64,000 bases of DNA from CAYMKE01 sp964345135 (GTDB lineage Bacteria; Bacteroidota; Bacteroidia; Bacteroidales; JBBRXJ01), in contig CAYFQI010000001.1 in assembly GCA_964345135.1 (NCBI GenBank), positions 6,474-70,473 on the forward strand, written 5' to 3'. The position numbers and the translations under genes were made by a program. The notes beneath the pieces were generated by a model that saw only the letters and a program-made list of their open reading frames with translations, did no database searches and had not been told where the DNA came from. Positions 46,794-56,099 of this stretch are shown here, piece by piece. How positions within the stretch are numbered: the first letter of the stretch is position 1; the number at the start of each line of letters is the position of its first letter.

Positions 46794-48046
46794 TCAATGA
46801 TTCGTTTTGGTTTATTTTGCTCAAATATACATGAGCCCGTGTATTTTTTTGAAAGACTCATGAAATCTACCGTAGCGTTTAACAAATGGTTTTCATACTT
46901 TCCCATTTTGGTTTCAAGGAACAATTTATATGCATAGAGTGAACCATTTATAGTCCCTTTATGTTGAACGTAACAATTGGAGTATACTTCGCCGTAAATA
47001 ACAGCATCTTCATGAATGTAGAGTTGCGATTTCTCCGTTTCAGTGATGTTGGTATTGTAAAATAATATGCCACCTGATACACTCGCCTGATCGTGTATTT
47101 CCATCGAGGCCGGCCTGTTACATATGACACCCAGGAAAGCAGGAAGCTCAATTTGGCAATTTTCTTCAACAACCAGTGAGTCAAAGGCATAGGCCTGGAT
47201 ATTTCCTTTAAATCCACGCTGAATATTAAGCGATAAGGCATAAATAATAACATTTGTAAGATCAGCAGAAGAGGAAACGGTTACATGTCCGTTGCAAAAA
47301 AAACGAATGTTTCCATTGGCTGTAATATATTGTAGGTTGACGTTTCCATCTGTCCAAATATCAAGAGTAGGGGATAAAAACGATCGTGTAATAGAGTCGG
47401 ATTCATGAAATGCCTCATCATAATGGATAGCAGTATCAGGATAACTTACCGGGTCTAATAAAATGGTTTTAGTGGTATTGAAGAATGTGTTGTCCAAATC
47501 AGGAAGCTTACTTTGGCTGTTTTGAATGTTTCCATATACCAGTTTATCACCCCGGTAGTGCTCACCTTCAATATATGCTCTTTTTACCGTTCCGTTTGGA
47601 GCATAACAAGTCCCGGTAATCCGCGTATTGCCACTAAATGAGATATAATTATTTTGATTGGTGACATACAAGCCTACAGGTTCGCCTTTAAATATATCAT
47701 TTCCTACTAAGACTGCACGTTTTTCAATTAGATGTTTATGTTCAGCTTCTACAATATAGATTGAATAAGCCCCCCATTTTTTTTTATAAAAAGAAATTGT
47801 AGAAGGTTTATCTTCATATAAAACATATTCTGTCCGGGAATTATTTGTCGCCAGGTTATCATTTGACAATAAAAGATGTATCCCGGACATCACGTGATCT
47901 GTTAAGTTGCTTTTGAGTATAAGTGTTTCAATGTTTTTTCTGCTGTAAGCATGGGAAAGAATGAGGAAAAAGCATACCAGGGCAATGATAAACGAGATGA
48001 ATACAGCATATAAAAGAGTCCCGGCTTTTAGCTTATGATCCTTCAT
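46781..48046 (-). CDS. Large pilin-like protein with bactofilin-like beta-helix (GspK-position)
   Basis: About 421 residues from the ATG at 48046. This start gives a short basic prepilin leader (MKDHKLKA) directly before GTLLYAVFISFIIALVCFFL. A farther upstream start would overlap the previous gene. The residue at +5 is Tyr instead of Glu, as in GspK, the tip pseudopilin that lacks Glu5. The rest is not GspK-like. From about residue 110 it is a run of short beta strands with many NG, SG and GN turns (YISFSGNTRITGTCYAPNG, LTNVIIYALSLNIQRG, VSGGILFYNT, IHEDAVIYGEVYSNCYVQHK, GTINGSLYAY). This resembles the bactofilin/polymer-forming beta-helix. A structural cap or scaffold is likely. Confidence 0.75.
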   Translation of the reverse strand: MKDHKLKAGTLLYAVFISFIIALVCFFLILSHAYSRKNIETLILKSNLTDHVMSGIHLLLSNDNLATNNSRTEYVLYEDKPSTISFYKKKWGAYSIYIVEAEHKHLIEKRAVLVGNDIFKGEPVGLYVTNQNNYISFSGNTRITGTCYAPNGTVKRAYIEGEHYRGDKLVYGNIQNSQSKLPDLDNTFFNTTKTILLDPVSYPDTAIHYDEAFHESDSITRSFLSPTLDIWTDGNVNLQYITANGNIRFFCNGHVTVSSSADLTNVIIYALSLNIQRGFKGNIQAYAFDSLVVEENCQIELPAFLGVICNRPASMEIHDQASVSGGILFYNTNITETEKSQLYIHEDAVIYGEVYSNCYVQHKGTINGSLYAYKLFLETKMGKYENHLLNATVDFMSLSKKYTGSCIFEQNKPKRIIEWVY

Positions 48047-48074
48047 TTTTTCATTTTTAATAATCTTATATATT

Positions 48075-48725
48075 CTATTTTTTGTTTTTTTCTTCCAATT
48101 CTTCTTCCTGTAATTTTTCCTTTTTATCTTGTCCGGAAAATAAGTTTCCAATCCATCTAAAAAGAAAGAACCCCTTATGTTTTCCTTCTATTTTTTCACC
48201 GTTTTTATATACTTCTGTGATGATAGTATCTTGGGTATAAAGGATTTGTTTTCCGTGTTTTATACCTTTTTTATAATGTTCTTTTAAAATTGTATCTCCA
48301 TTTGGAGAATATATTTTATGAATTCCATCTCTTTTTCCGTCTTTATATTCGGTTAATGTGTGTAATTTACCATTTGCATACCATTGTTTCCATTGTTTTG
48401 TTCTCACCCCTTTATTAAAAAAACCTTCTATGAGCAGGTTTTTATTTCTGTTTAGGAGTAAATATTTTCCGTGTAGCAAGTTGCCGGTATATCCTCCTTC
48501 ATTCCAATGGACCTCATTTGGGGTATACCAATAATAGGTCGTATTTTCTTTGGGATCAATGTCTATGTCTTTTGTGATGATATGTGCCTGGATGATAGAA
48601 TCTTCTTGAGTAACGGTAATGTTTTGATAATAATCTTCTCCTTTAAAAAGCCGGTTGTATGTATTGCAGCCTGAAATTATAAGCCCAAAGAGGGCAGACA
48701 ATAGAATGAAATATTTATTGGTCAT
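48075..48725 (-). CDS. MORN-repeat lipoprotein in pilus operon
   Basis: About 216 residues from the ATG at 48725, which gives a clean lipoprotein signal (MTNKYFILLSALFGLIISGC). An upstream ATG at 48779 would overlap the previous gene. The mature part has MORN-type repeats: GGYTGNLLHGKYLLLN, KQWYANGKLHTLTEYKDGKR, DGIHKIYSPNG, GKQILYTQD and VYKNGEKIEGKHKGFFLF. The C-terminus is a charged Glu/Lys tail. MORN lipoproteins are widespread in Bacteroidota and some are annotated as YwqK-type antitoxins, but no toxin partner is near. It lies 10 nt after the pilP/gspC-like gene, so it probably serves the secretion apparatus. Confidence 0.8.
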   Translation of the reverse strand: MTNKYFILLSALFGLIISGCNTYNRLFKGEDYYQNITVTQEDSIIQAHIITKDIDIDPKENTTYYWYTPNEVHWNEGGYTGNLLHGKYLLLNRNKNLLIEGFFNKGVRTKQWKQWYANGKLHTLTEYKDGKRDGIHKIYSPNGDTILKEHYKKGIKHGKQILYTQDTIITEVYKNGEKIEGKHKGFFLFRWIGNLFSGQDKKEKLQEEELEEKNKK

Positions 48726-48735
48726 ATGATATGGT

Positions 48736-49251
48736 TTAATTTGTGACAAATGTTTTACGTGTTTTTTTATAAATGACAATGACGGAATCTTTGTACAAGT
48801 CTTTAATAAAAACTTTTTGTATGGAATCGTTTTTACGGATCAGGAATTCTTGTTTGTCTATTTCCATGAGGCCTACTTTTTCACCAGATTGGGTGTTTTG
48901 TACGATTCCTCCATATTTAATATCCGGCCACCGGATGTTTTCAATAATATCTCTACGTAATACAATATTGGATTCAGGTTTCTTTTTTTCTGTTTTTTTA
49001 TTGGATTGATTGGTCTTTGTATACCTGGGCCTTGTATACCGGACATTTTTCAAAAACGGATCGCAGTAATTAGCATGAAGCGAAAATGTATCTTGCACGC
49101 TGCTGTTGTTTTTGTTTGGTTGTAATGTAGAAACAATACACGGATCATCAGGAGTATCTTGCTTGGTGAAATCCAGAACCCTATAAATGATAAGCCCCCA
49201 GACAACCAAAACAACAGGGATTAAAATATATTGTAGTTTTTTATTTTTCAT
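48736..49251 (-). CDS. PilP/GspC-like assembly protein
   Basis: 171 residues with one N-terminal membrane helix (about 8-25) and the bulk in the periplasm. A low-complexity linker leads to ANYCDPFLKNV, reminiscent of the DPF motif at which PilP and GspC begin their folded region. A small beta domain follows (IRWPDIKYGGIVQNT, KVGLMEIDKQEFLIRKND, VFIKDLYKDSVIVIYKK), which matches the HR/PilP fold that links the inner-membrane assembly to the secretin. Position between pilO-like and secretion genes supports this. Sequence similarity alone would be weak. Confidence 0.7.
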   Translation of the reverse strand: MKNKKLQYILIPVVLVVWGLIIYRVLDFTKQDTPDDPCIVSTLQPNKNNSSVQDTFSLHANYCDPFLKNVRYTRPRYTKTNQSNKKTEKKKPESNIVLRRDIIENIRWPDIKYGGIVQNTQSGEKVGLMEIDKQEFLIRKNDSIQKVFIKDLYKDSVIVIYKKTRKTFVTN

Positions 49252-49278
49252 TACAAAACTTCATTCTTTTTTAAAAAA

Positions 49279-50256
49279 TTAAAAGAACACGGTAAATTGA
49301 AAGTCATCACTGAAATCGCTTTGATTTCCTGCTTCATCAACTGAGCGTACTCTCCAATAAAATGTTTGTGCAGTATCAAAAAGATAATTATGTTCAGTAT
49401 TGGTATTGATTTCAACAGAATCAAAAATATTTTTAAATTCATTATCTGTATAAATAAATAAAACATCTGAGATTTCTGTTCCACCATCATCAAGTCTGTC
49501 CCATACAAAAGTAACAGAAGAATCATTGATGGTTGTATCGTTGGGTGATATCAGGGTAGGAGTTGCAGGATTTATACTGTCTATTGTAATGTTCTTGGTG
49601 CTAAAACCTGTTGAGTTGGAATCCCGAATAGCTTCTACTCCCCATGTATAACTTCCATTATCAAGATGATTCACTGTATATTGAGTGGTTGTAATATTTT
49701 CTTTCCGTACAACAACAGAATCATTCGACCAATTTCCATGTCGGATCATAAAGATATATGATTCGGCATCAGGGATGCTCTCCCAACGGAATACAATATT
49801 TGAGGTTTCATTCATTAGCCCTGAAGGCTCTGTTAATTGAATATCGTATTCTGAAATATCATTAGTTTCTAATATAGTAAGCTGCATGATTTCAGAAGTG
49901 ATTTCATTGGAATTATTTGCAGCCACTAACCTCCATTCGTATGTGCCTGGATTTAGCGTATAATAAAATTTATTGTCAGAATTGTAAACCGTATCAATAG
50001 CAGAAATAGTAGTATCTAAGATGAGTTTTTGAGTGGATTGAAATGAAGGGGTGACAATCCGCAGGTTGTAATAATATGCACCGTCAACGGTTTCCCACAT
50101 GAATAATTGATTGATAATGGTGGTTTCAATACCATCAGATGGCGCAATGATAACGATTTCTTCATCACTGATGTCTTCTTCAAATATTTCACTGCATCGT
50201 GAGAAAATAAATCCCGTTACAATAAATATGATTAAATATAGATAATTAATTTTCAT
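49279..50256 (-). CDS. Lipoprotein with three FN3-like repeats in pilus operon
   Basis: 325 residues. The lipoprotein signal ends FSRC (about residue 20). The mature chain has three tandem fibronectin-like units, each with a conserved FxWexxxxAxxYxxxI core: LFMWETVDGAYYYNLRI, VFRWESIPDAESYIFMI and TFVWDRLDDGGTEISDV. Each closes with YxWRVxAxD-type strands (YEWRLVAAN, YTWGVEAIRD, FYWRVRSVDEAGNQSDF). It overlaps the pilO-like gene by 11 nt and so is part of the operon. It could be an outer-membrane lipoprotein that supports the secretin, in the manner of a pilotin, or a surface substrate. That is inference; no pilotin motif is seen. Confidence 0.8.
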   Translation of the reverse strand: MKINYLYLIIFIVTGFIFSRCSEIFEEDISDEEIVIIAPSDGIETTIINQLFMWETVDGAYYYNLRIVTPSFQSTQKLILDTTISAIDTVYNSDNKFYYTLNPGTYEWRLVAANNSNEITSEIMQLTILETNDISEYDIQLTEPSGLMNETSNIVFRWESIPDAESYIFMIRHGNWSNDSVVVRKENITTTQYTVNHLDNGSYTWGVEAIRDSNSTGFSTKNITIDSINPATPTLISPNDTTINDSSVTFVWDRLDDGGTEISDVLFIYTDNEFKNIFDSVEINTNTEHNYLFDTAQTFYWRVRSVDEAGNQSDFSDDFQFTVFF

Positions 50257-50788
50257 TTTTTATATGTTTTACATTTTGAATAAATAATGAACCATATAGT
50301 TTCATCCGCTTGGTTTTCCGGTCCCGTTCCTTATCAAATTGAACGGATATGATTTTGCCCAGTTGGAATTTTTGTTCAAATAAATAGATCAGTTTTAATA
50401 TTTTGATGAATTCCCCTTCTACAACCAATTTATTGGTCATAATTAGGTAATCCTTATCTTTATAATAATGTGTTTTAGGAAAATTGTTTAAGGTTAATTG
50501 ATGTTGTTGACAAAAGTGGCCTGTTTTTTCCAGGATAGCAGATTGAACATCCATATTTATATGCATGTCTTTTCCAATCAATGTATTGATGTTATTTAAT
50601 TTCTGTCCGATCTCCCGGATTTTTGACGGGGCATTTTGAAGGCTTTCTTTTTGTTCTTCGAGTTTATTACATATTTTGCTAAGAGTAACTGTTCGTCGGA
50701 TGGATAAAGAATAAGACAGGATAAGCAGGATTACAAATCCGGCGATTAAATACAAGACCTTTTTTTTATATGTTAAATTGTTAAACAA
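50246..50788 (-). CDS. PilO/GspM-like assembly protein
   Basis: 180 residues: a short cytoplasmic start, one membrane helix (about 12-30; VLYLIAGFVILLILSYSLS), a coiled coil (TLSKICNKLEEQKESLQNAP) and a periplasmic ferredoxin-like domain (IMTNKLVVEGEFIKILKLIY, then LFEQKFQLGKIISVQFDK). Layout and the place between the PilM-PilN fusion and the PilP-like gene match PilO/GspM, which sets the periplasmic part of the alignment complex. It lies 29 nt after the preceding gene. Confidence 0.82.
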   Translation of the reverse strand: MFNNLTYKKKVLYLIAGFVILLILSYSLSIRRTVTLSKICNKLEEQKESLQNAPSKIREIGQKLNNINTLIGKDMHINMDVQSAILEKTGHFCQQHQLTLNNFPKTHYYKDKDYLIMTNKLVVEGEFIKILKLIYLFEQKFQLGKIISVQFDKERDRKTKRMKLYGSLFIQNVKHIKNEN

Positions 50789-50817
50789 TATGTTGTAATT
50801 TATAATTTTAAAAATAT

Positions 50818-52053
50818 TTATAGCTGCTTATGATCAATTTTAATTTCAATCGAAAAATCACCGGAAGAATGCAGTGATTCTTGCTTATAATTGATAATGT
50901 CAAGTTGTACAATCCAGGCAAAATTTTTTAATTCTTCGATCCATTGATTTAAAATGGTGCTGTTTGTTGAAGACCCGTTGATGATGATTGTATTTTGTCT
51001 AATGTCAATGCTTTCATGCTCTTTTACTTTTTTCCTGACCGGATTGAGAGCAAGTTGATCAAGAACGATTTGTTCGGGTATGGAACGGGCAATTCTGTCT
51101 GCAAAAAAAGATAATTTGGTCTTCCCTAATATGTTTTTTTCTTCTACGAATTGTGTTTTCCTTTTTAATTCTTTTTTTAGGAATTTTAATTTTGACAAGG
51201 TGACCCTGTTTTTACTCAATTCTGAGCTTAAACGTTCCTGTTTTCCCTTATAATGTGTAAATACCATGTAATTTCCAAGCAATAAGGCAAATAAGATAAT
51301 AAGTGCAGCCCAGCCCACTTTCACAAATAATTGTTTGTGAAAATATTCTTGTTTTTCATTTGCCAACGAGGGTATATGCAATGCATTGACAGACCCGGCA
51401 TCAAGAAAATAACCGAATGCAGCAGAAAAAGATTTTAATAATAAGGCAGGTACCTGATCTGACCCAATGGAATATTCTGTAGATATATCATGATTTTCAG
51501 ATACTTTAAAATCAATAATTTTTTGTTCATTGGTGATTATTTTAATATCCGGCAACAAGATGTTTTTTTTATCATGATCAATAAATGGAATGATATGGTT
51601 AACAGCAAAAGGGCCAAGAAATATGTTGATGATGTGTAAATGATGGGATTTTAATAATTCTATGATTTCATGCAGTGTTTTTTTACGGATAACAGATAAA
51701 TAAACATGTTCATCGTCTAAAGGCATATGTTGCAAATAAAAATCACTTACCCGGGCATTTGGAAATACTTTTTGTAACATTTCTTCTTCTGTAAGCCCTT
51801 CATGTGCTATTTTTCTATGGATAATCCCTTTGCCCGATACATTTAGTATGACAGGGTCTTTGGGATTTATCCGCTGCTTCAATGCTTCAATGTCATCTAT
51901 TTGTTTTGCCTGGTTGTTAATGGCAATGGTTTGTTTGACTTTTTTCAATTGAACATATTGAAAAACGAATTCATTTTCTTTAAGAATATTGATGTCAATT
52001 CCGGCAACTGTATTGCTTTGAAAAATATTGATATGATTGAATTTGTTAAACAT
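50818..52053 (-). CDS. PilM-PilN (GspL-like) fusion protein
   Basis: 411 residues. The N-terminal ~240 residues form a degenerate actin-like (PilM/GspL cytoplasmic) domain, opening with TVAGIDINILKENEFVFQYV and containing VILNVSGKGIIHRKIAHEG and LKSFSAAFGYFLDAGS. A membrane helix follows at about 249-270 (VGWAALIILFALLLGNYMVF). Then a coiled coil (RLSSELSKNRVTLSKLKFLK) and a PilN-like periplasmic domain follow (PEQIVLDQLALNP, IIINGSSTNSTILNQWIEEL). In type IV pili these are two proteins; in type II secretion GspL is one. It links the ATPase to PilO. It lies 17 nt after the secretin. Confidence 0.85.
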   Translation of the reverse strand: MFNKFNHINIFQSNTVAGIDINILKENEFVFQYVQLKKVKQTIAINNQAKQIDDIEALKQRINPKDPVILNVSGKGIIHRKIAHEGLTEEEMLQKVFPNARVSDFYLQHMPLDDEHVYLSVIRKKTLHEIIELLKSHHLHIINIFLGPFAVNHIIPFIDHDKKNILLPDIKIITNEQKIIDFKVSENHDISTEYSIGSDQVPALLLKSFSAAFGYFLDAGSVNALHIPSLANEKQEYFHKQLFVKVGWAALIILFALLLGNYMVFTHYKGKQERLSSELSKNRVTLSKLKFLKKELKRKTQFVEEKNILGKTKLSFFADRIARSIPEQIVLDQLALNPVRKKVKEHESIDIRQNTIIINGSSTNSTILNQWIEELKNFAWIVQLDIINYKQESLHSSGDFSIEIKIDHKQL

Positions 52054-52070
52054 AAACTTATATATGCCGG

Positions 52071-54017
52071 TTAATAAATTACTGTCGGTTTAATGAATAT
52101 ATTCAGTTTTTCATTGGATTTTGAACGTGTTCTGGAAGAAAATAACCATTTTATGATTGGTATTCGGGAAAGTAAAGGAACTCCTGTCCCTGTATTTTCT
52201 TTTTTTGTTTTTTCAAATCCTCCTAAAAGGATCATCTCCTGGTTTTTAACCCTGATGGATGATTTGAATGTTCTGGTGACTGAATTTGGAGGGGCATCTT
52301 TGAATTCTCTGACGGTAAAATCCGATTGACTTACTTCAATATCCAATGTAATATGCCCATCGCCAGAGACAATGGGTTTAATAGACACCTGGAGATCGGC
52401 ATTCAATGCTTTCCATGTAAATGATTTAGATAGCGAGGGATTTTGTGTACCAATAAAATTACTTCGTTCTTCTTTATAATAAGTAGTCTGTCCTAGAGTC
52501 ATACTTGCTTCATGGCCATTTAAAGTAGATAATTTTGGAGTAGACCGCACCTGCACTATTCCTTTGTCTTCCATTGCTTGAATGGTAGCATAAAACCGTG
52601 GAGTGACCTTGCCTAACCTGATCCAGCCAAAACCGTTCAGTCCTTCAATCACATCATTAACAGCCCGGGTGCTTAATTGCATGTTTAATCCTGGATACAG
52701 AGAGCCGGTAGATTGTCTGACACCTTCTCCCAAACCTGCTGTAATTCCTGCAGAAAAAGTATGTGAACGATTGATATCAACAATCATCACCTCGATTAAT
52801 ACCACCGGGATGATTTTATCGATTTCAAAGAGAAATTCTTCAATTTTTTTAACTCCCAATTGTGTCCCGGTTACAATGAGGCTGTTGCTTTCGGTTAATT
52901 CAATCACATCGGTTTCTTTAGAAATACCTTCAGGGATGAATTCGGAGATTTTATCTACCGTACGGTATTGAAGCTGAATGACCTTTGTTGTTTTTAAAGC
53001 AGTATTGTCTGCCTGCCCGATAAGGTAACTGTTGTCATGCTTACTATAAGCATATTCTGTACCTTCGAGAAGAGCCGCCATCATATTATCATAAGTAACT
53101 CCATTGACTTCCAGTGTAATTTGTTTGTCTATTTCAGACAACATGTAATAATTGATCCCCAGCTCATCGGAGACAGATTTAATTATATCATAAACAGATT
53201 GGTCTTGTACGCTCAACGAGATACTGTCGGGATGTTTGGCGCTTATTTCAAATTCAGGTATTTCTTTATCACCTCCCCTCCCGGAAATTCTGGTCCTGTC
53301 TGAACTTCTCGTGCTTGTTGCAGCAGAGGTTCTTCCTGGTGTTGTTTCAGGCGCCTGGATTTGTTCTTCTATCAGGTAAAACCCGTCTTTTGTTTTGGAG
53401 ACATCAAGTCCGTTGGCATAGGCTAATTTGTCTATAACATTATCAAATGGCATGTTTTTAATATATCCGTTGACTGTTTGTTCACGAATGGAACGGCTAA
53501 TGATTACATTTTTTCCTGTCTTGTCAATAATAGCTTTGGCGACTTCATAAAGCGTGTCTTGTTTTAATTCAAGTGATAAATGGCCGGTTGATGTATCATA
53601 TTCCACTACCGGATCATGGTCGGGTTGTATGGGTTCAGGTTCTGGTGGCTCTACATGCATATCTACCATTAGAATATTTCCAATGGCTTTGATTTCCAGG
53701 TTATATATTTTTGCAAGATATACCAACACGTCTTTCACTTTTACATGCGAAAAGTTATTTACAATCCTGTAATTTAAAGAGGGGTCTATGGTAATGTTCA
53801 ACCCGGTGTTGTTGGCAATGGCCCTGATGAATTCCTGTATGCTCACACCATTTACTGTAATGTCTACAGTATCATTTAATGCAGGTATTTCTTCTGCCAG
53901 GCTATCAAGCTTTTCCTGTAATGCATTTACATTTTGACCAGAACAAAATGCTGAATACAAGAAAAGTAATAATAGAGGGAAAAAATACGCTTTAATTTTT
54001 TTTTTGTTGTTGATCAT
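52071..54017 (-). CDS. gspD: Outer-membrane secretin (GspD/PilQ family)
   Basis: 648 residues with a signal peptide ending FCSGQ. Three STN/N0-like modules occur at about 45-110, 145-205 and 265-330 (SIQEFIRAIANNTGLNITID; TLYEVAKAIIDKTGKNVIIS; SVYDIIKSVSDELGINYYML), separated by a Ser/Thr/Arg-rich linker (TPGRTSAATSTRSSDRTR). An N1-like module follows (VIQLQYRTVDKISEFIPEGI), then the secretin barrel core (VEVMIVDINRSHTFSAGI, VRSTPKLSTLNGHEASM, ending VPLLSRIPIIKWLFSSR). The protein forms the multimeric outer-membrane channel. The number of STN modules is higher than in most GspD or PilQ. A 118-nt gap separates it from the ATPase gene. Confidence 0.93.
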   Translation of the reverse strand: MINNKKKIKAYFFPLLLLFLYSAFCSGQNVNALQEKLDSLAEEIPALNDTVDITVNGVSIQEFIRAIANNTGLNITIDPSLNYRIVNNFSHVKVKDVLVYLAKIYNLEIKAIGNILMVDMHVEPPEPEPIQPDHDPVVEYDTSTGHLSLELKQDTLYEVAKAIIDKTGKNVIISRSIREQTVNGYIKNMPFDNVIDKLAYANGLDVSKTKDGFYLIEEQIQAPETTPGRTSAATSTRSSDRTRISGRGGDKEIPEFEISAKHPDSISLSVQDQSVYDIIKSVSDELGINYYMLSEIDKQITLEVNGVTYDNMMAALLEGTEYAYSKHDNSYLIGQADNTALKTTKVIQLQYRTVDKISEFIPEGISKETDVIELTESNSLIVTGTQLGVKKIEEFLFEIDKIIPVVLIEVMIVDINRSHTFSAGITAGLGEGVRQSTGSLYPGLNMQLSTRAVNDVIEGLNGFGWIRLGKVTPRFYATIQAMEDKGIVQVRSTPKLSTLNGHEASMTLGQTTYYKEERSNFIGTQNPSLSKSFTWKALNADLQVSIKPIVSGDGHITLDIEVSQSDFTVREFKDAPPNSVTRTFKSSIRVKNQEMILLGGFEKTKKENTGTGVPLLSRIPIIKWLFSSRTRSKSNEKLNIFIKPTVIY

Positions 54018-54135
54018 ATGTTTTATAACTAAGGTGTATAAATAGTTTAAATATGTTTAAGTTCTTAACAAATTTTAAGGGTTTTTTTAGTATTCAAATT
54101 TTGAATCCTTTATTTTTGTTATCCTTTGTTTTATT

Positions 54136-55572
54136 TTAATTATTCATCAAAATAGAATATATTTCTTTAATGGTTGTTTTACCTTGTTTGAATAAGGTGA
54201 ATGCACTTTCCGATAATTGTTCTATGTTTCTTTCTTTTAGTAAATTACGCACATCAAATTGTTCCTGCCTGATTTGTTCAATAAAATCATGATCAATAGG
54301 GATTACTTCATACACTGCTTTTCGCCCTTTGTAGCCGGTATAAAAACATGATTCGCATCCTTTGGCTATGTAATGGGTTGTTATTTTTTCCGGTGGAGTA
54401 AAGTTTCTTGGATAAAAAGACGGGTCGAATAATTGTTCTTCTTTACAGCGAGGGCACAAAAGCCGTAAAAGCCGTTGTGCAACAGACAGGTTTAATGTAC
54501 TGGCCAAAAGAAACGACGGGATGCCCATGTCAATCAACCGGGTTACTGTGCCCCAGGCCGAATTGGTATGGATTGTAGATAGTACCAGGTGGCCTGTCAG
54601 GGCAGCACGAATGGCCATTTGAGCTGTTTCAGCATCCCTGATCTCTCCCAGCATGATGATATCAGGATCCTGGCGTAGGAATGTTCTTAAAGCCCTGGCA
54701 AATGACAACCCGATGCTTTCTTTTAATTGTACCTGGTTAATCCCTTTAAGCGTGTATTCAATAGGGTCTTCAATGGTCAGTATATTGGTTTCTTCCTTGT
54801 TTAAAATTTTTAATGTGGCATAAAGTGTAGTGGTCTTCCCGGAGCCTGTAGGCCCGCTGATTAAAATAATGCCATTGGTGCGTTTAACGCCTTCAAGATA
54901 ATAGGAAAGCTGATCGTCATTAAATCCAAGTGCATTAATGTCTATATGTGTTGTGTCTTTGCTGAGCAGGCGCATCACAATTTTTTCGCCATGCAAAGTG
55001 GGTAATACAGAAACACGAATATCGAATTTATCTTTTCCTGTTGAAAAAATGATCCTGCCATCCTGAGGGAGACGTTTTTCGGCGATGTCAAGGTTCGACT
55101 TAATTTTAATTTTATTAACAACAGGAGGGTATTGTTCTTTTTTAAGCACATATCGTTCAACCAGTTTTCCATCAATGCGAAGCCTTATTCTGCAGTTGTC
55201 TTCATAAATTTCCATATGAATGTCACTACTACCAATGGCATTGGCTTCCGAAATGATTTTTTCAATAAAATCATCGGATTTAAAATCTACAATGGATCCG
55301 GAATGTTGTTTGTTTTTTCCATCGGTTTTACGGTAATACCTACCCAGGGTTTTTCTGATGATTTTTCCATTGGCTTGTTCGAGTGTAACATCTTTGTCCA
55401 GTAACATTTCCAGTTCATCTTTTAATGCCTCGGAATGTGAATCTTTGTCAATGTAAAATGAAATATGATTTCCATTAACTTCCAGTGGAATGATAAGAAA
55501 ATGCCATGCCTGTTCGGGCGTAATTACTTGTTGTAATTCGGCATTTAATTGTATGTAGTCTTGTTCAGCCAT
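54136..55572 (-). CDS. gspE: Type II secretion / pilus assembly ATPase (GspE/PilB family)
   Basis: 478 residues. An N-terminal GspE-II/N1E-like region precedes the ATPase core: Asp/His boxes (SDIHMEIYEDNCRIRLRIDG), Walker A GPTGSGKTTTLY (about 238-249), Walker B region PDIIMLGEIRDAETAQMAIR (about 297-316) and the His-box TGHLVLSTIHTNSA. A zinc-binding tetracysteine is present (CPRC at about 375, CESC at about 408). This C-metal module marks assembly ATPases, not PilT retraction ATPases. The protein powers pilin extraction with the GspF platform. It overlaps the prepilin peptidase gene by 8 nt. Confidence 0.95.
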   Translation of the reverse strand: MAEQDYIQLNAELQQVITPEQAWHFLIIPLEVNGNHISFYIDKDSHSEALKDELEMLLDKDVTLEQANGKIIRKTLGRYYRKTDGKNKQHSGSIVDFKSDDFIEKIISEANAIGSSDIHMEIYEDNCRIRLRIDGKLVERYVLKKEQYPPVVNKIKIKSNLDIAEKRLPQDGRIIFSTGKDKFDIRVSVLPTLHGEKIVMRLLSKDTTHIDINALGFNDDQLSYYLEGVKRTNGIILISGPTGSGKTTTLYATLKILNKEETNILTIEDPIEYTLKGINQVQLKESIGLSFARALRTFLRQDPDIIMLGEIRDAETAQMAIRAALTGHLVLSTIHTNSAWGTVTRLIDMGIPSFLLASTLNLSVAQRLLRLLCPRCKEEQLFDPSFYPRNFTPPEKITTHYIAKGCESCFYTGYKGRKAVYEVIPIDHDFIEQIRQEQFDVRNLLKERNIEQLSESAFTLFKQGKTTIKEIYSILMNN

Positions 55573-56098
55573 AAATTAACTTGATCATTTTAGCCATTAT
55601 CATTTCTGATTGATAAAAACCATATTGTTTCATAACAATGGTGTTGTATAAAATTGCAATGCACAAACAGAAGGCAAGTGCCCCGGCCAATGGAATAGAT
55701 GCATGTCTTTTTGTTGTAATTTTCCAGACTAAAAAGCCTGCCAAAGTTATAAATAAACCAACGATAAAAAAAGTAATATAAAAAATGGGTGAAAAAAAGA
55801 AGCCAATAATAATAAAAAACAGGATATCCCCCAGGCCTATATATTGGTTAAGAATATTTGTGACCTTCCCTTTTTTTAAAGAAAAATAAAGTGTTAAAAC
55901 AATGAATTGAATAGCAATAAATGAAACATTCAATGAAAAATAGGTGAAAAGTATTTTGCCTTCAATATAGTATAATGCAGGGATAATAAGGGCAATTGCC
56001 AATAACGGGAGCCACCACCACGAAATTGCCCTGTGGTTAAAGTCTTCATATGCAATCATTCCCAGGAAAAAAAGTGCAGGTATCAAATATAAAATCAT
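55565..56098 (-). CDS. Prepilin peptidase (A24 family, no methyltransferase domain)
   Basis: 177 residues, all membrane: six or so hydrophobic helices. The two catalytic aspartates of the type IV leader peptidase family are visible: the first in AYEDFNHRAI (about residue 19) and the second in the GxGD motif IGLGDILFF (about 90). The N-terminal cysteine-containing methyltransferase domain of full-length GspO/PilD is absent, as in many short A24 peptidases. It should cleave the four alanine-type prepilin leaders encoded nearby. It lies one nucleotide after the pilin gene and overlaps the ATPase gene. Confidence 0.9.
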   Translation of the reverse strand: MILYLIPALFFLGMIAYEDFNHRAISWWWLPLLAIALIIPALYYIEGKILFTYFSLNVSFIAIQFIVLTLYFSLKKGKVTNILNQYIGLGDILFFIIIGFFFSPIFYITFFIVGLFITLAGFLVWKITTKRHASIPLAGALAFCLCIAILYNTIVMKQYGFYQSEMIMAKMIKLIYG

Positions 56099-56099
56099 A

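Noticed and set aside
48075..48725. Toxin-antitoxin pair with the MORN lipoprotein as antitoxin
   Set aside because: The protein is an exported lipoprotein within a secretion operon and has no adjacent toxin gene.
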